64,000 nt of DNA, from positions 13,869,234 through 13,933,233 of the forward strand of contig NC_049903.1 of NCBI RefSeq assembly GCF_001411555.2. The letters are read 5' to 3'. The notes beneath the pieces are model-generated. The model ran no database searches, had not been told where the DNA came from, and worked only from the letters and a program-made list of their open reading frames with translations. How positions within the stretch are numbered: position 1 is the first letter of the stretch; every line of letters begins with the position of its first letter. The position numbers and the translations under genes were made by a program. Origin of the DNA: Juglans regia (Eukaryota; Streptophyta; Magnoliopsida; Fagales; Juglandaceae). Of this stretch, positions 11,641 through 22,849 are shown in pieces.

Positions 11641-12162
11641 TATATATAAACGGAAAATAACGAGCGAGTTTCCATAGCTGTTGTAATATTATTGACACGA
11701 CTTTTTTATCACTAAAAATATAGAGTATTGATACACAATATATTTTCACAGTAATGTTGTAAGATAAGGGTATTTTTATAAATTAATGTTACTTTCATAA
11801 AATATTTTATAAAATTATCTCTCATTTAATACATTATTGGGAAATATATTATGTATAAATTATTTTCAAAAAATATAATACCGAGGTTAGTTATAGAAAT
11901 TAGGAAGAGGAGCAAGATATCTCTAATTAAAGAACAATAACAATATTTCTTCTTTTTAACGTGGAAAAATTACACGTAGCCAGTGCTAAAACAACCAAAC
12001 CAGCACAATGCCAAGTACACAACCACACTAGCTTCGGTTCCGAACCAACACTCATGACCGTTGCACCCAACCCAAATTTAAATCCTCTTCCAACCCCAAA
12101 TTTTCGCTACTGGTAAGAACTAAGACCACCAACCTTTCTCTCTCTCTCCAAATAGCGTAGAA

Positions 12163-13038
12163 ATGGTGTCCAAGATCTCCAAGAGGACTCCAACAAAGTC
12201 CATCAAAGACTGCCGTAGCAGCAGCCAGAAGCGCCGCCGCCACCGTCGTAAATCCCCTGCTAAGAACGCCGCCATTGCAGCCTCATCCTCCGTCATCGCA
12301 TCTATCAATAAGTCTCTCTTAACCTGCCACCGCCGCCTCATCCAGCTCTTCTCCAAGTTGGCCCGCATCAGCACCCCGAACCGGTCCCACAAGGGCTACA
12401 AGATCCTCACGAAAATTCCCCAACCCGAAAACACTGTCTGCAGATCGCTCGTGTTCGACAACGACAACCCAGCGCACCTCCCTCTGTTGTTATCGCCGAA
12501 GAGGACGGTGTTTCTCGACCTGGACGAGACCCTCATCCACTCCAAAACCGACCCACCACCGGACCGGTTCGACTTCATGGTGAGGCCCAGGATCGACGGC
12601 GAAGTCGTGAACTTTTACGTACTGAAGCGCCCGGGCGTCGACGAACTACTGGCGGCGCTGGGGAAGAGATTCGAGGTCGTTGTATTCACGGCCGGGTTGA
12701 GAGAGTACGCGTCGCTCGTGCTCGACCGGCTCGACCAAGATGCCGTGATCTCCCACCGGCTGTACCGGGATTCGTGCAAGCAGGTGGACGGGAAGTTCGT
12801 AAAGGACTTATCGGCGTTAGGGAGGGACCTGAGCCGGGTGGTGATCGTGGACGACAACCCAAATGCGTACGTGTTTCAGCCGGAGAATGCGATTCCGATT
12901 CGACCCTTTACGGACGATCTTGAGGACACGGAGTTGGGGAAGTTGACAGTGTTCTTTGAGGGCTCTGATGTCTTCGAGGATATGAGGGTTGCTGTGAAGC
13001 ATTACGTGACGGCTAATCATACAGACTGTAATATTTAA
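12163..13038 (+). CDS. FCP1/SCP-type HAD phosphatase (CTD phosphatase-like)
   Basis: Intronless gene for 291 residues. The catalytic domain spans about residues 113-280. It opens with KRTVFLDLDETLIHS, the DxDxT signature in which the first Asp is the phospho-acceptor and the second the general acid. It continues with LKRPGVDELLAAL, VVVFTAGLREYA (the Ser/Thr motif II region) and the Mg-binding VVIVDDNPNAY, and ends DVFEDMRVAVKHY. This is the small CTD-phosphatase-like (NIF/FCPH) domain, known to dephosphorylate Ser residues such as those of the RNA polymerase II C-terminal tail; the substrate here cannot be read from sequence. The N-terminus is very basic, with KRRRHRRK at residues 23-30 as a likely nuclear signal. 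No N-terminal membrane helix is seen, unlike TIM50-type relatives. The ATG is the first in frame after a CT-rich leader. GC content and third-position C/G are clearly higher than in the surroundings. Confidence 0.92.
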   Translation: MVSKISKRTPTKSIKDCRSSSQKRRRHRRKSPAKNAAIAASSSVIASINKSLLTCHRRLIQLFSKLARISTPNRSHKGYKILTKIPQPENTVCRSLVFDNDNPAHLPLLLSPKRTVFLDLDETLIHSKTDPPPDRFDFMVRPRIDGEVVNFYVLKRPGVDELLAALGKRFEVVVFTAGLREYASLVLDRLDQDAVISHRLYRDSCKQVDGKFVKDLSALGRDLSRVVIVDDNPNAYVFQPENAIPIRPFTDDLEDTELGKLTVFFEGSDVFEDMRVAVKHYVTANHTDCNI

Positions 13039-14800
13039 ATTTTGCATGTTAGAGAATTTAAATAATTTCTTCTGAGCTTTTTTTTTTTTTTTTTTTAAAT
13101 TTTGCTTAAGATAAATAATTTTCTGTATGATTCATTCACCTCTATGTAAGTTGAAGAAGGCCCACTGATTTACCTGTTCATGTAGATGTGAGATTGAGAT
13201 GAAATTACAGTGAGTATATTTAACTTGCATATTTCTCTTAAGAGTGATGCACGTCTCTCGGTCTGATAATTATATTAGTTCTGTTTTCTTTGCCTCTTGT
13301 TCCATGCATTTCAAAATAGAGAAACTTCCGTCGTTGTCATTGCCAGTGCCATCCGAGGACAATGAGCTTATCTGAATTTACAAAATATCATAAATTATAG
13401 GTTATTTGTTAGTAGAATGGAGATAGATAATCTGGAGGATCTCATTGTTAGAAGGGGAAGATACTTATCAAAAAAAAAGAAGGGGAAGTTCAAAGAAAGG
13501 GATTCTTTTGGTTAGACAAACTGGAATGGATGATTTCATGTTGAGTTTAGTTTTGATAACTCTCGAGTGTTCTCTCTCTCTCTTTTTAATACGCAGCTCT
13601 AACAAGATAATGAATGCCTGATCAAAGCATTGCAGGATTAAGAATGGCAAAAAGTTAAAAGCTACCAAAGTATAAAATTTAGAATGTTGAATCAGAAAAC
13701 ATATCTCAGGTCACTTATCAAAAAAAAAAAAAAAACATATCTCAGGAAACGGGCTACAATTAACTTCTATGGCATAGAACTAGGTAATTTCCTTAAGAAA
13801 TCGGATGGCAGCTGCATGGAGACTCGTGGAACAGATTCAGTCGAGTTCTTAAAAGGAAATGGTACTGATGAAGCTCACAGGGACAAGTAATGTAGAAAGC
13901 AGCAGACTGGTAGGATGGTTCAGGTTCAGGAATGAAACGTAACTGAGGAAAGTTTTTAAGAGGTCTTAAATTCTGGGCAGGATCTTAATTTCTAAAAGGT
14001 CTGTTTGGTTTCTGGAATACCACACTCTACTAGAGCATCCACAAGTACATAATGCATTAGAAATTCATTCTTACCATCAACATGAATTTATAGGGTGGTT
14101 GTAATTTAGGTTGTTGACAGCATTGCTAGACACAGATGAGAAATGTATAGGCCTATAATAATGGAGAAAACGTCACAGAGAAAGGCAGCATGGCATCGAT
14201 TGTGCCATCCTAGTTCACTTTCCCCCTACTTTTGTGGTACATATAGCCCTTGCCCCTAGGTTTGGGTAGCCCGACCCTGCAGATAAAAGCTAGCTGGAGA
14301 AATAGAACTGGATATTCTTGTTTTATCGTTATATTTGTTTCTTCCTCCACCTCGATCCATGCAGTAGTCACAAACCAAATCTAGTGGTTTTCTCCACACA
14401 TTACATCTTATTAGAAATCAAAGTGATACTGCGGCCAATGGGTAAGTAATAGCCGTTGGGCCAAGCAAAACATAGGCTGATCATAAACACAATACAACAT
14501 AATGCCACCAAAAAATAAAAAAAGATATATGACCATGAACCATGAAGTAACACAACAGCCAGAGAATTATCACCCAAGACTGCATGTGAAATATCTGCTT
14601 CTTTTCAAACTAGTATCTATCCAAGTCCAAGTTACATGCATTATCTTGATTTTGCAAGTACAAAATTCTAACCAGTGTTTTTGGTTTTTATTCAAGCGAA
14701 GTGGAACTCATATCAAGATACAAGATGAATATACTCGCCTCATCAATGCCATGGCATGTGTGACTTGCTAAGCAAAAGCTCTGAGATGGCATATCAGCTA
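13039..14800. other. Spacer, no supported gene
   Basis: Starts with the phosphatase 3' UTR (a long T run at about 13079-13096). The stretch at 13450-13740 repeats TTATCAAAAAAAA phrases. A small frame at 13684-13890 has no recognisable domain. Confidence 0.5.
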
Positions 14801-15009
14801 GGTTTGGATACAAAAAACATTTCATATCATCTCATCTCTTCTCATTTATCATTACAATTTTTTTAAATTTCCATACAAAATATAATAAACAATTCAACTT
14901 TTTCAAATAACAAAACAATAATGATATTAAAAAATAATACTCTAATAATATTTTATTCAACTTTCATTTTTCATCTAAAATCATCTCATCTCAACTCACT
15001 ATCCAAACC
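14801..15009. mobile_element. Tourist-like MITE (CATCTCAT family)
   Basis: Left end GGTTTGGATACAAAAAACAT, right end CTCACTATCCAAACC. The interior shares TTTAAATTTCCATACAAAAT, AACAATTCAACTTTTTCAAA and the CATCTCATCTCA run with the other copies. A CTA triplet precedes the left end. Confidence 0.7.
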
Positions 15010-15572
15010 CCACGAAAATGTTGTGGTCCAGATCTTGATTTTAGTCTTTATCTTTTTATATGAAGTCACTTGGGTTGGATTTGGTCTAACACACGACATC
15101 AGAACCAGCCTATTGAGATCTGACGGGCTTTGGCTTCCAAAAACCCGAAACCACACAGTGCCACCAGACTGTCACTGACTGAAGATGCGTTGGTGCTATC
15201 GGATTTTCAGTAAAAAACCCAACTCCCCTTTTTTTTCTTAGATATCTGAATCGTCTCTTAAAATTGCCTTTCAAGAAAAACTTTGTATGAAACATTAAAC
15301 TAAGCAGCTGGTATCGAAATATTATGGGACTCAGAATCCCTAATTAGTTATCTTTTTGTGATTGATTGAGTTGGTCACATTCTCTCAGTAATGGAAAATC
15401 AAGAATTCAATTACAGCACACTCTCAACAAAATAGATGTAGGTATCAAAATTTCATTCAATTTTCAATCAATGTCAGACAACCCAAAAAGAAATAGAATC
15501 GCAAAACTAAACTGGAAGAAAAATAACAACAAGAAGAAGCTCCGCCAATCCAATCCCTTCAGTTCACAATAA

Positions 15573-15577
<5 letters not shown>

Positions 15578-15611
<34 letters not shown>
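15578..15611. repeat. (GA)n microsatellite in the 3' flank of a minus-strand gene
   Basis: Run of GA dinucleotides beginning a few bases past the stop codon of the small secreted-protein gene, so it would be a CT run in that transcript's 3' UTR. Confidence 0.9.
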
Positions 15612-15615
<4 letters not shown>

Positions 15616-15616
<1 letters not shown>

Positions 15617-15963
15617 TATTCGCAAGAAAAGACCTGTTGGGGCAAGCGCAAAGCCTCGAGTCGGGTAAAACAGGTGTCGTCGATGGATTCGCTTCGGCAC
15701 CAACGGCACTTTGGGTTCTGCGAGCACAAAGAGTCGGAGACCAACTGGGTGCAGTCGGGGATCTGAGACCGAGCGGCGCCTAATAGGCTACGAGTTGAGG
15801 ATCCACTGTGGCCATGGAGTAGGGGTGCGGACGATCCGTGAACAGTTTGGAGGAGAAAGAAGATAAAAAGGAGAAGGATCCGAAGCCTAGCGGCAGAGCT
15901 AGAGCTAGAGCCAGAGCCAGAGCCAGAGCCAGAGCCTGAGCCGCTACTACAATTATTTGCCAT
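15616..15963 (-). CDS. Small secreted cysteine-rich protein
   Basis: Encodes 115 residues. The start is the ATG at 15963 (GTGATGG, strong context); the frame stays open upstream but has no earlier ATG. The N-terminus is a Ser/Gly repeat (about residues 6-23) written by GAGCCA-type hexamers. A hydrophobic stretch LRILLLFIFFLLQTVHG follows (about 27-43) and looks like a signal peptide or anchor behind an unusual extended n-region. After a variable Ser-rich linker comes a compact module with Cys at about 71, 80, 86, 89, 98 and 114 (C-x8-C-x5-C-x2-C-x8-C-x15-C), centred on NPKCRWCRSE and ending LPQQVFSCE. The CxxC spacing recalls plexin/PSI-like domains. I recognise it as a conserved kind of plant protein but know no function. 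The encoded product is probably secretory. Confidence 0.7.
15895..15942 (-). repeat. Coding hexanucleotide repeat (8 units)
   Basis: Eight 6-base units (AGAGCC, with AGAGCT and TGAGCC variants on the plus strand) encode the Ser-Gly run of the small secreted protein. The length is likely variable between alleles. Confidence 0.85.
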
Positions 15964-16149
15964 CACTGACGAACACAAAGAGCTCGCACCAGCCCAGAAT
16001 ATGACCAAGTTTCTTATTACCACCACCTTAAAGGCAAAACGACGCCACCTATTTGTCGTTTTGGGCTTGCCCAACACAGGCCAGGCCCACCGAGATTAAA
16101 ATCTCCTTTGAATTTGTAATGATTATTTTTTACATTTGAGTTTAAGAAA

Positions 16150-16345
16150 TGAGGTTTGCTATCCATAAACTCTACACACTATCATTTTTTTTACTTTTTA
16201 AATTTTTTTTGGTTTTATTGTTCTTAAAATAATTAAAATTTTCTACTCATCATCTATATACCACACATTTAATAAAAAAAAATAATTAAAAAAATAATAA
16301 AAAAGATAGTGTGTGGTGTGTGAGATTTATGAATAGAATTTTTCT
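16150..16345. repeat. Fold-back MITE-like element
   Basis: CTATCCATAAACTCTACACA at the left is the imperfect inverse of GTGTGGTGTGTGAGATTTAT then GAATAG at the right. The middle is A/T only. Same family as 1172-1380. Confidence 0.6.
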
Positions 16346-16404
16346 TAAGGAATATATATAATTTATTAGACATTTTAGTTTCTTATAATCACAACTTCTC
16401 TCAA

Positions 16405-16560
16405 GTGATGGGTAATGAGAATACTTCATTATTATTCATTATCTTATTATTTACTTTTTACCTACTTTTCACTACTAGTTATTATTATTTAATATTCTAT
16501 CATTACTTTTTCACTATTATTTACAAAATATCTGAAAATATCTCACTACCCAAACGTAAC
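16405..16560. repeat. MITE-like element (ATCTCACTACCCAAAC family)
   Basis: Right end AATATCTCACTACCCAAACG; left end GATGGGTAATGAGAATAC. The interior ATTATTATTTAATATTCTAT and CATTACTTTTTCACTATTAT is shared with 58241-58406. Confidence 0.55.
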
Positions 16561-16984
16561 ATGAATCTCTTGTTTCAAATATGGATAAAATATTAGATAC
16601 AGTTTTAAAGTATGCAAATCTCATATACTTCTTTTAAAAATGAGTGAGATTTATTATTAATTTTTTTTATATGTGAATTTTATATTTAATTTATTTTTTC
16701 AAATAGAGTATGTAGGATTTATAAACGCAAATAACATTTCCTTCCATTATTGATGGTCTGGACCTCGGCCAGTCTCACGACTCTCACCCAAACTTGTTTA
16801 CCCTTTTTTAACTTAACTTCCACTCGACTGGTTGGTCGTTCCTTTACTTGCCTTGCATTGCTTGACTTGAGCCAGTTAGAGCTTATGTCCTTGTTGGGCC
16901 TAGCCCAATTTCCCATAGGTTCCTTCCATTAACGTGGGATTTTAATATATAATTGGCGGACTAGATTTGAGAGATTTTATTTTG

Positions 16985-17205
16985 GAGCTTTGATACACAA
17001 CCTCCACCACACTCCACACTCTATATTTTTTTAAATTTTTTAAATTTTTAATATTTTTTTAAATTTTTTTTTTAGTTTATTCTTTTTAAATTATTTTAAA
17101 TTATTTATTTATTATTTATATAATAAATATTTGATAAAAGAAAAAAATAATAAAAATTAAAAATAATGTGGAGTGTGGAGGTTGTATGAATAGTAGGAGG
17201 TTGAG
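16985..17205. repeat. Fold-back MITE-like element
   Basis: ACACAACCTCCACCACACTC at the left is mirrored by GAGTGTGGAGGTTGTATGAA at the right, with an A/T-rich interior. Related to the other GTGTGG fold-back copies. Confidence 0.6.
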
Positions 17206-17544
17206 TAGATTTTTTGTTTATTTTGATATAAAGAGAGTGAAAAGTTTCGAATCCAAATTTTTTATTTAGAGAATCGAATCATATGTCATTAAATTATTAA
17301 ACTCTTAGTGACTAGGCTAGAGAGATAATTGGCCATATATGATGGAGTTTTAAGTTACTAGTTAGTGGCATGTAAGGTGTTTGATCATCAATTGATGGTA
17401 ATCGTTAGATGCAATGATTGTGATGGTTGTTTTTGTAGTGTTTGAAGTTTGCAATTTCATACCGTTAGATGCAATAATTCTAAACTAAAGATGAAGTTGG
17501 AGGTTAGATGAATCCATGCACACCATGAACAGAAAAATGTCAGG

Positions 17545-17955
17545 GAGATAAGAATATTTGGCTTTGAAACTCAGGCATGACTCAGATATATGATAGAATA
17601 GAATTGATTTTTCTAAGGCAAGTTATGACTAAATTGGGTTTTGCAGCAAGATGGATTAACCTAGTGATGAGATGTATTGAGTATCTATCCTATTCTATAC
17701 TCATAAATGGTACTCCTCAAAATTTCTTTAAACTAACAAGAGAATTAGACAGTGTGATCCCTATCACCAGATTTTTTTATATTATGTTATGAAACCTTGA
17801 GTAACCTGCTCAACTATGTAGAAAACTCAGGATCCATCGCAAATATTCATTTACCTCGAAGGAAGCTTCACATAAACCATCTCATTTTTGTAGATGATAG
17901 TATACTTTTCTTGCAAGGCAAATTCTTTAGAGTAGAGCATAATTATTGGCATTTT
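17545..17955 (+). mobile_element. L1-type LINE relic, segment 1 (reverse transcriptase start)
   Basis: Translation resembles the plant L1 reverse transcriptase from the catalytic YDRIE region (17577) through VMTKLGFAARWINLVMRCIE and SYSILINGTPQNF to a FVDDSILFLQGK motif (YADD equivalent, about 17890). Stops and frameshifts are present. It ends at 17955, where an hAT-like element begins; the same protein resumes at 28499. Confidence 0.8.
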
Positions 17956-18260
17956 TAAGGGTGTAACTGGGTCAGTTCGATCCGATTTCAAACATATTTT
18001 AGAATTGAACTAGTATATATCGATTTTTAGATTTGAAGAACTGATATTGCATCGGTTATATCCATAAATCGGTACTTTTGATTTTACTATTTTGGTCCGG
18101 TTTTTCAGTTTTACAATATGCACATATTGATACCAGTTGACAAAGTTAATAGATGTTCTCTCTATTTGAAAAATTCTATATGAATGAAGTTTGTTTTGCC
18201 TATTATTTGTTTCATGGTTCAGGTTGGTAGTGAGAAAGGATCCATGTATACCATGCCCCA
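17956..18260 (+). mobile_element. hAT-like element, left part
   Basis: Begins TAAGGGTGTAACTGGGTCAG. The matching right end CACCCCTA lies at 28498. Flanks GGCATTTT (17948-17955) and GCCATTTT (28499-28506) form an 8 bp target duplication with one mismatch, as in hAT elements. The interior carries the GGTCCGG phrases shared with copies at 42913 and 55579. The inner boundary is approximate. Confidence 0.65.
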
Positions 18261-18833
18261 TGTCAACAGTATTTATTTAAATGTTAAAAAAAAAAAAAAC
18301 TCAAAGTATAACAACCCACCAATCTTGGGAACATAAATCATGGGTGCCATAAGCAGGACAAAATTATATGGAAGGATTCTGGACATCACACTAACCAAGA
18401 GTCCGGGTCTCATAACCAGGACAAAAATGAGTCTTCTCCTCCAACATATGAAAGAAAACGACAAAAATTAATTAAGCAGAGGGAAAATTAAACAGATAAG
18501 ACTGAGTCATGAATCCCTCTGCACCATTACTATCACCAAACCGAAAATAAAAAAATACAGAGAGAGAGATGGACAGAGAGGGGGAAAGAGACATGAGTCA
18601 TGACACGTGACACATGAAAGCAATAAGCATTCACATAGAAAATTTACTAGTGGACATTAAAGAATGATGCAGAGGACCCCTTTTTTGTCATTTTCTCCAT
18701 TCCATTATTTTGTGAAAATAAATACACAGAATAATGAATATCATAAACAAAAAAGATTTAAGAAATTCATAAAGCAGCAGGGAAATCAGAGGATTATATT
18801 CATGACTATTGCAAAGATTACAACTAAATAGAC
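18261..18833. other. Unassigned insert sequence
   Basis: A-rich and GA-rich text with a 13-base A run at about 18286 and a CACGTG core near 18606. No coding signal. It lies between the hAT-like left part and the 3' tail of the minus-strand LINE. Confidence 0.4.
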
Positions 18834-19296
18834 TTTTTTTTTTTTTTTCTTATAGAAGAGTCAGAAGCTATATGTCTAATAGTGACTCCATTTCAATTTT
18901 ATTAATAGCCATCACTTATGGCGAAAGAATATCGTGGTAACAAAACTGACACTCGGGATTTACAAAAAACACTAATACCATCCCTTGTATCCAACCAAAA
19001 CAAAACAAAAACCAAACCATCAAAACTACTAAAACCAACATATAAAAAACCATCTAAAACAAACCTATACAAATAAAACAAGATAACCAAGACATGCCTA
19101 TAAAAACAAAACTAAAAATAAAACCGGAAAAATAATAAATAGCGACCCGGCTTAAGGAAATCTGAGGTCCGAATAATTCCAAGTTTTCTGTTGGTTTTCT
19201 TGCTCGTTACTATTACTGCAGTTACGAAACTATTCTGCACAAAAACTTTCCAACACATTCCGCACCAATTAAACACAGCACCCTAGCTCTTACGCC

Positions 19297-19905
19297 TTAG
19301 TCTGGAAGATCCCATTTATCCACTCTAATCAAGCCCCGCAGCATAGGAGGGAGCTCACTCATGTTTTTCCATTCCACTTCACCTTCTCTTGCGCCCATTC
19401 TAGCTAACCAATCCGCAACAGCATTTCCTTCCCTATGAACATGCATAAACTTTGGATCCATATTTGTGAGCAAATCTTGAAGTTCCTCCCGAAATTCCTC
19501 CAAATACCAGATACCACATCTATTATTCTTCAACCATGACAAAATCACCTTTGAATCCATTTCAATATCTACTGCTACGAAATTCATCTTTTTACAATGT
19601 TTAACTCCCTCCACCAGCGCTCGTAATTCTACATAATTATTGTTTCCATACTCGAGATTCATGGAGAACGCCAACAGCAAAGCTCCCTGCATGTCCTGAA
19701 TAACACCTCCAACCCCCGAAGCTCCTAGATTCCCTAGACTACTCTCATCTGTATTCAGTTTCACACGTCCCTGTGACGGCTTAGACCATGATATAAATTT
19801 TATTTGTTGTTGTTTGATTGGGAATTGAGCTATATTCAGACTATTAAGAATGTAAAAGTCGGTTCGAGTAAGCTTCTTTGGTTTTGAAAAACCTCGACAA
19901 ATCAT
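19297..19905 (-). pseudogene. LINE RNase H domain
   Basis: About 200 residues. Plant LINE RNase H landmarks remain: VKLNTDESSLGN (first Asp), NYVELRALVEGV (Glu), VDIEMDSKVI (second Asp) and FMHVHREGNAVADWLAR (final Asp). All four acidic catalytic positions appear intact, although the ORF is cut off from the reverse transcriptase by a stop between 19905 and 19930. Confidence 0.85.
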
Positions 19906-19929
19906 GCCTATCCACTGTTTGATAGATTG

Positions 19930-21191
19930 TCACACCACCTGAGCAGATTCAACCTTACCTTCCATACGGGCATTACACATTCTAGTCCATAACCTCCACG
20001 AAATAATAGTAGGTAATACACCCAAGATGACACCTATTTGAGAGACATTTGAAGCTCGCCGAAACCAACTAAGACAGGTTTCATGCCAATTTCTTCCAAC
20101 CGGCAGACCAAGAATAGCTCCAAATTTTTTCCAAACCTCAACTGCAACCTCTCCCTCAAATAAAACGTGATTTAAATCTTCATATTTTCCTTGATTACAA
20201 CAGTTACACTTCGAGACTAAAGGAATTTCAATTCTCCTAATTCTATCATCCACTGCTAAAGCTCCATGCCATGCCCTTCCACATTAGAACAGAAATTTTT
20301 TTGGAAGCATTTCATTCCAAATCCATTTATGCCCCTCAAAATTCTGGCCTCTTACTAGAACACATTCTTAGGCTAATTTGGTGGAAAACTTACCACTTTC
20401 ACATTTAGTCCAAATTAACACTTCATTTTCCTCTTTACAATTAGCAAGAACATTTAGTACCCTTTCTGCATTTTCAGTCCCCACCAGCCTATCTAACAAT
20501 GCCATATCCCATCCTCTAGCTACTTGGCAGTCTTTAACTTTCAATAGAGGTTGCTCACTCACAAAAAAATTATCACCAAAAGGTCCCTGATCCAGCCACT
20601 TGTCATCCTAGAAAAGTACATTTCCTTCTCTGATTTTCCATTTAGAATTGCTCAAAACAGTAGGGATACTTCTAACGATCATATGCCAAAAACTTGTACT
20701 CTTTTGAGAACCCAGAAGCATCAAAGGTTTATTCCCCACATATTTTGAATGAAAAAAGTTTGCCCAAAGAGAATTTTCATGCATCAGTTTCCAGGTGAAT
20801 TTTAAATGAATAGCATTTTGCATTTCATCCAAAGATCTAATACCCAACCCTCCCCCTCCGAGTGGCCTACATATTTTACTCCAAGCAACCCATTTTCTCT
20901 TTTCCCTTCCATCACTTTCTCCCCAAAAAAAGGAGCTCATTAACCGATTTAGAGAAGAGATAATTAATTTTGGAACTTGCAAAACTGCCAGTAGATGTAA
21001 CGCCATACTAGCAAGAACATTCTCAATAGAATCACTCTTCCCCCCACCGATAACAATCTCATTTTCCATCCACTTGTTTTTCTTTTAACCTTATTCACCA
21101 AATCCCCAATTTTAAGTCTTCCCGAAACAATAGGAACCCCCAAATATTTAAAAGGAAATTGTAATACCCCAATAGAAGGCCCAAACCACAC
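19930..21191 (-). pseudogene. LINE connection region with zinc-binding (zf-RVT) segment
   Basis: Pieces at 21191-20964, 21069-20608, 20562-20368 and 20253-19930 carry FPFKYLGVPIVSGRL, a WKMRLLSVGGRVILLR-type thumb, FFWGESDGREKRKWVAWSKI, GGGGLGIRSLDEMQNA and a zinc-binding KCNCCNQGKYEDLNHVLFEG. Frame changes lie between the pieces. Confidence 0.8.
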
Positions 21192-21500
21192 GGCCTATAC
21201 TCCAAAAGGACTAGTCAATGATACAATTAGAGCATCATTAGAACCTTATAAAGAGCAATAACTTCTCCTTCCCAAACAATGTGGGATCTCATACACCATC
21301 TACTCATATTCATATCATATGGGGGGGGGGGTATCACAATCTCCCCCCCTTAAATTCCCGACGTCCTCGTCGGGCCTGTCCTTCTTAGGTGGCACGGCTC
21401 AAGTCCCACATTTCTGGTTGGAATAGGCTCTAATTGTATCATTGACTAGTCCTTTTGGAGCATAGGACATGTGGTTTGGGAATTCCATTGGGGCGTTACA
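21160..21500. mobile_element. 341 bp TG...CA element with long inverted ends
   Basis: Starts TGTAATACCCCAATAG and ends ATTGGGGCGTTACA. The outer 70-75 bases of each end are close inverted repeats (both contain GACTAGTCAATGATACAATT or its complement). Flanking GAAAT is duplicated exactly (21155-21159 and 21501-21505). TG...CA plus a 5 bp duplication suits an LTR-type insertion (solo LTR or TRIM), but the long inverted ends are unusual. The middle has a run of about ten G and CCCGACGTCCTCGTCGGGCC. Confidence 0.8.
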
Positions 21501-21547
21501 GAAATACTCCTTCAGAAAAACCCGTCAATCTTTTGAGATTCCTTCTT

Positions 21548-22816
21548 CTAGCTATTGGAATTTTTTTTTGAGAAATACATAGCGGTTTTCTCTTTATTTA
21601 TCAATTGACTAGACCACTTCTCATATGTAGCCAAAATATTTGGAATGCACCGAATTGATCTACGGCCTCCATTCATGAATATGACCACATCGTCCGCATA
21701 CATTAGATGAGAGACTATAGTAGTACCTCTAGCTTGAGAGAAATGGCCAAAACTTTTTTCTTCCACCCTTTATTTTATTAGTCGAGATAGGACTTCCTGT
21801 AAAATAATAAACAAATAAGGCGACAAAAGATCCTCTTGTCTCAATCCTCTCCCACCCTTGAAAAAGCCTTTTATCGTACCATTCATTAATATAGAATACC
21901 AAGGCGTAGTAATACACTCGCTAATCAATCCACAAACTGTAGTAGAAAACCCAAAGGATTGGAGCACCTTCAGGAGGAACTCCCAATCAACAAGGTCATA
22001 TGCTTTGGCCATGTCGAGTTTCAACACCACATTTCCCCCATGTATTTTTTTATTAATAAAATGAACCATTTCTTGTGTCATAATGTTTTCAAAAATATTT
22101 CTTCCAGGAATAAACTTACATTGTTCAACAGAAATTATTTTTGGAAGCAGAATTGCCAAACGGTTCACAATCACCTTTGAACAAATTTTATAAAACACCG
22201 AACAAAGGTTTATCGGCCTAAATTTATCAAACCTCGTTGGCGTATCCATTTTTGGGATTAATACCACATAAGAAGACGTATAAAATCTCGACCATTTACC
22301 TCCTTTAAAAAATTCTTCCACAGCTGCCATAATATCCATTTTAATAATGTCCCAAATGCTTTTACAAAAATCCAATCCAAAACCATCTGGCCCCGGCGCA
22401 CTATTAGAAGGAATGGAATCATAAGCATTTTTCACTTCATTAATCAAAGGAATTGCACCAATTGCCCCACTCTCCTCCAATGTTATAACGGGTGATATAA
22501 TATGAGATAAATCCGGCAAACTTTCCTGACCCTCCTTTTGTATCCAATTAGAGAAATAATTTATTGCTCGTAAATGAATATCCTCAGGAGATCTCAAATA
22601 CGTGCCATCTTGGAGCCTCATTTCCGTGACTCGCTTTTTTCTTTTATAAGATAAATACGCATGGAAGAATTGTGAATTTTGATCCCCTTCCGCACGCCAT
22701 TTAACTTTCGCCATTTGAGCCAATCTAGTTTCTTCCTGACGTCTCCAATTAGCTAATTTCATATGTTTAAGCACAAGATCTTGTTCAATCCCCGGATCCC
22801 ATTCCTGTTGTAGCAT
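21548..22816 (-). pseudogene. LINE reverse transcriptase
   Basis: Frames 22816-21770 and 21766-21548 together cover the RT fingers and palm. Landmarks are KVKWRAEGDQNSQFFHA, PGPDGFGLDFCKSIWD, RPINLCSVFYKICSKV, EQCKFIPGRNI, VVLKLDMAKAYDLVDWEFL (first catalytic Asp), GLRQEDLLSPYLFII and MYADDVVIFM (YADD pair). A frameshift separates the two frames at about 21768. The catalytic aspartates are present. Confidence 0.9.
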
Positions 22817-22849
22817 GGATTCAAATCCCTCAATTTGAGTTTCTAACCC

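Noticed and set aside
21160..21500. Cassandra-type TRIM with an embedded 5S RNA segment
   Set aside because: No 5S-like internal promoter sequence was seen.
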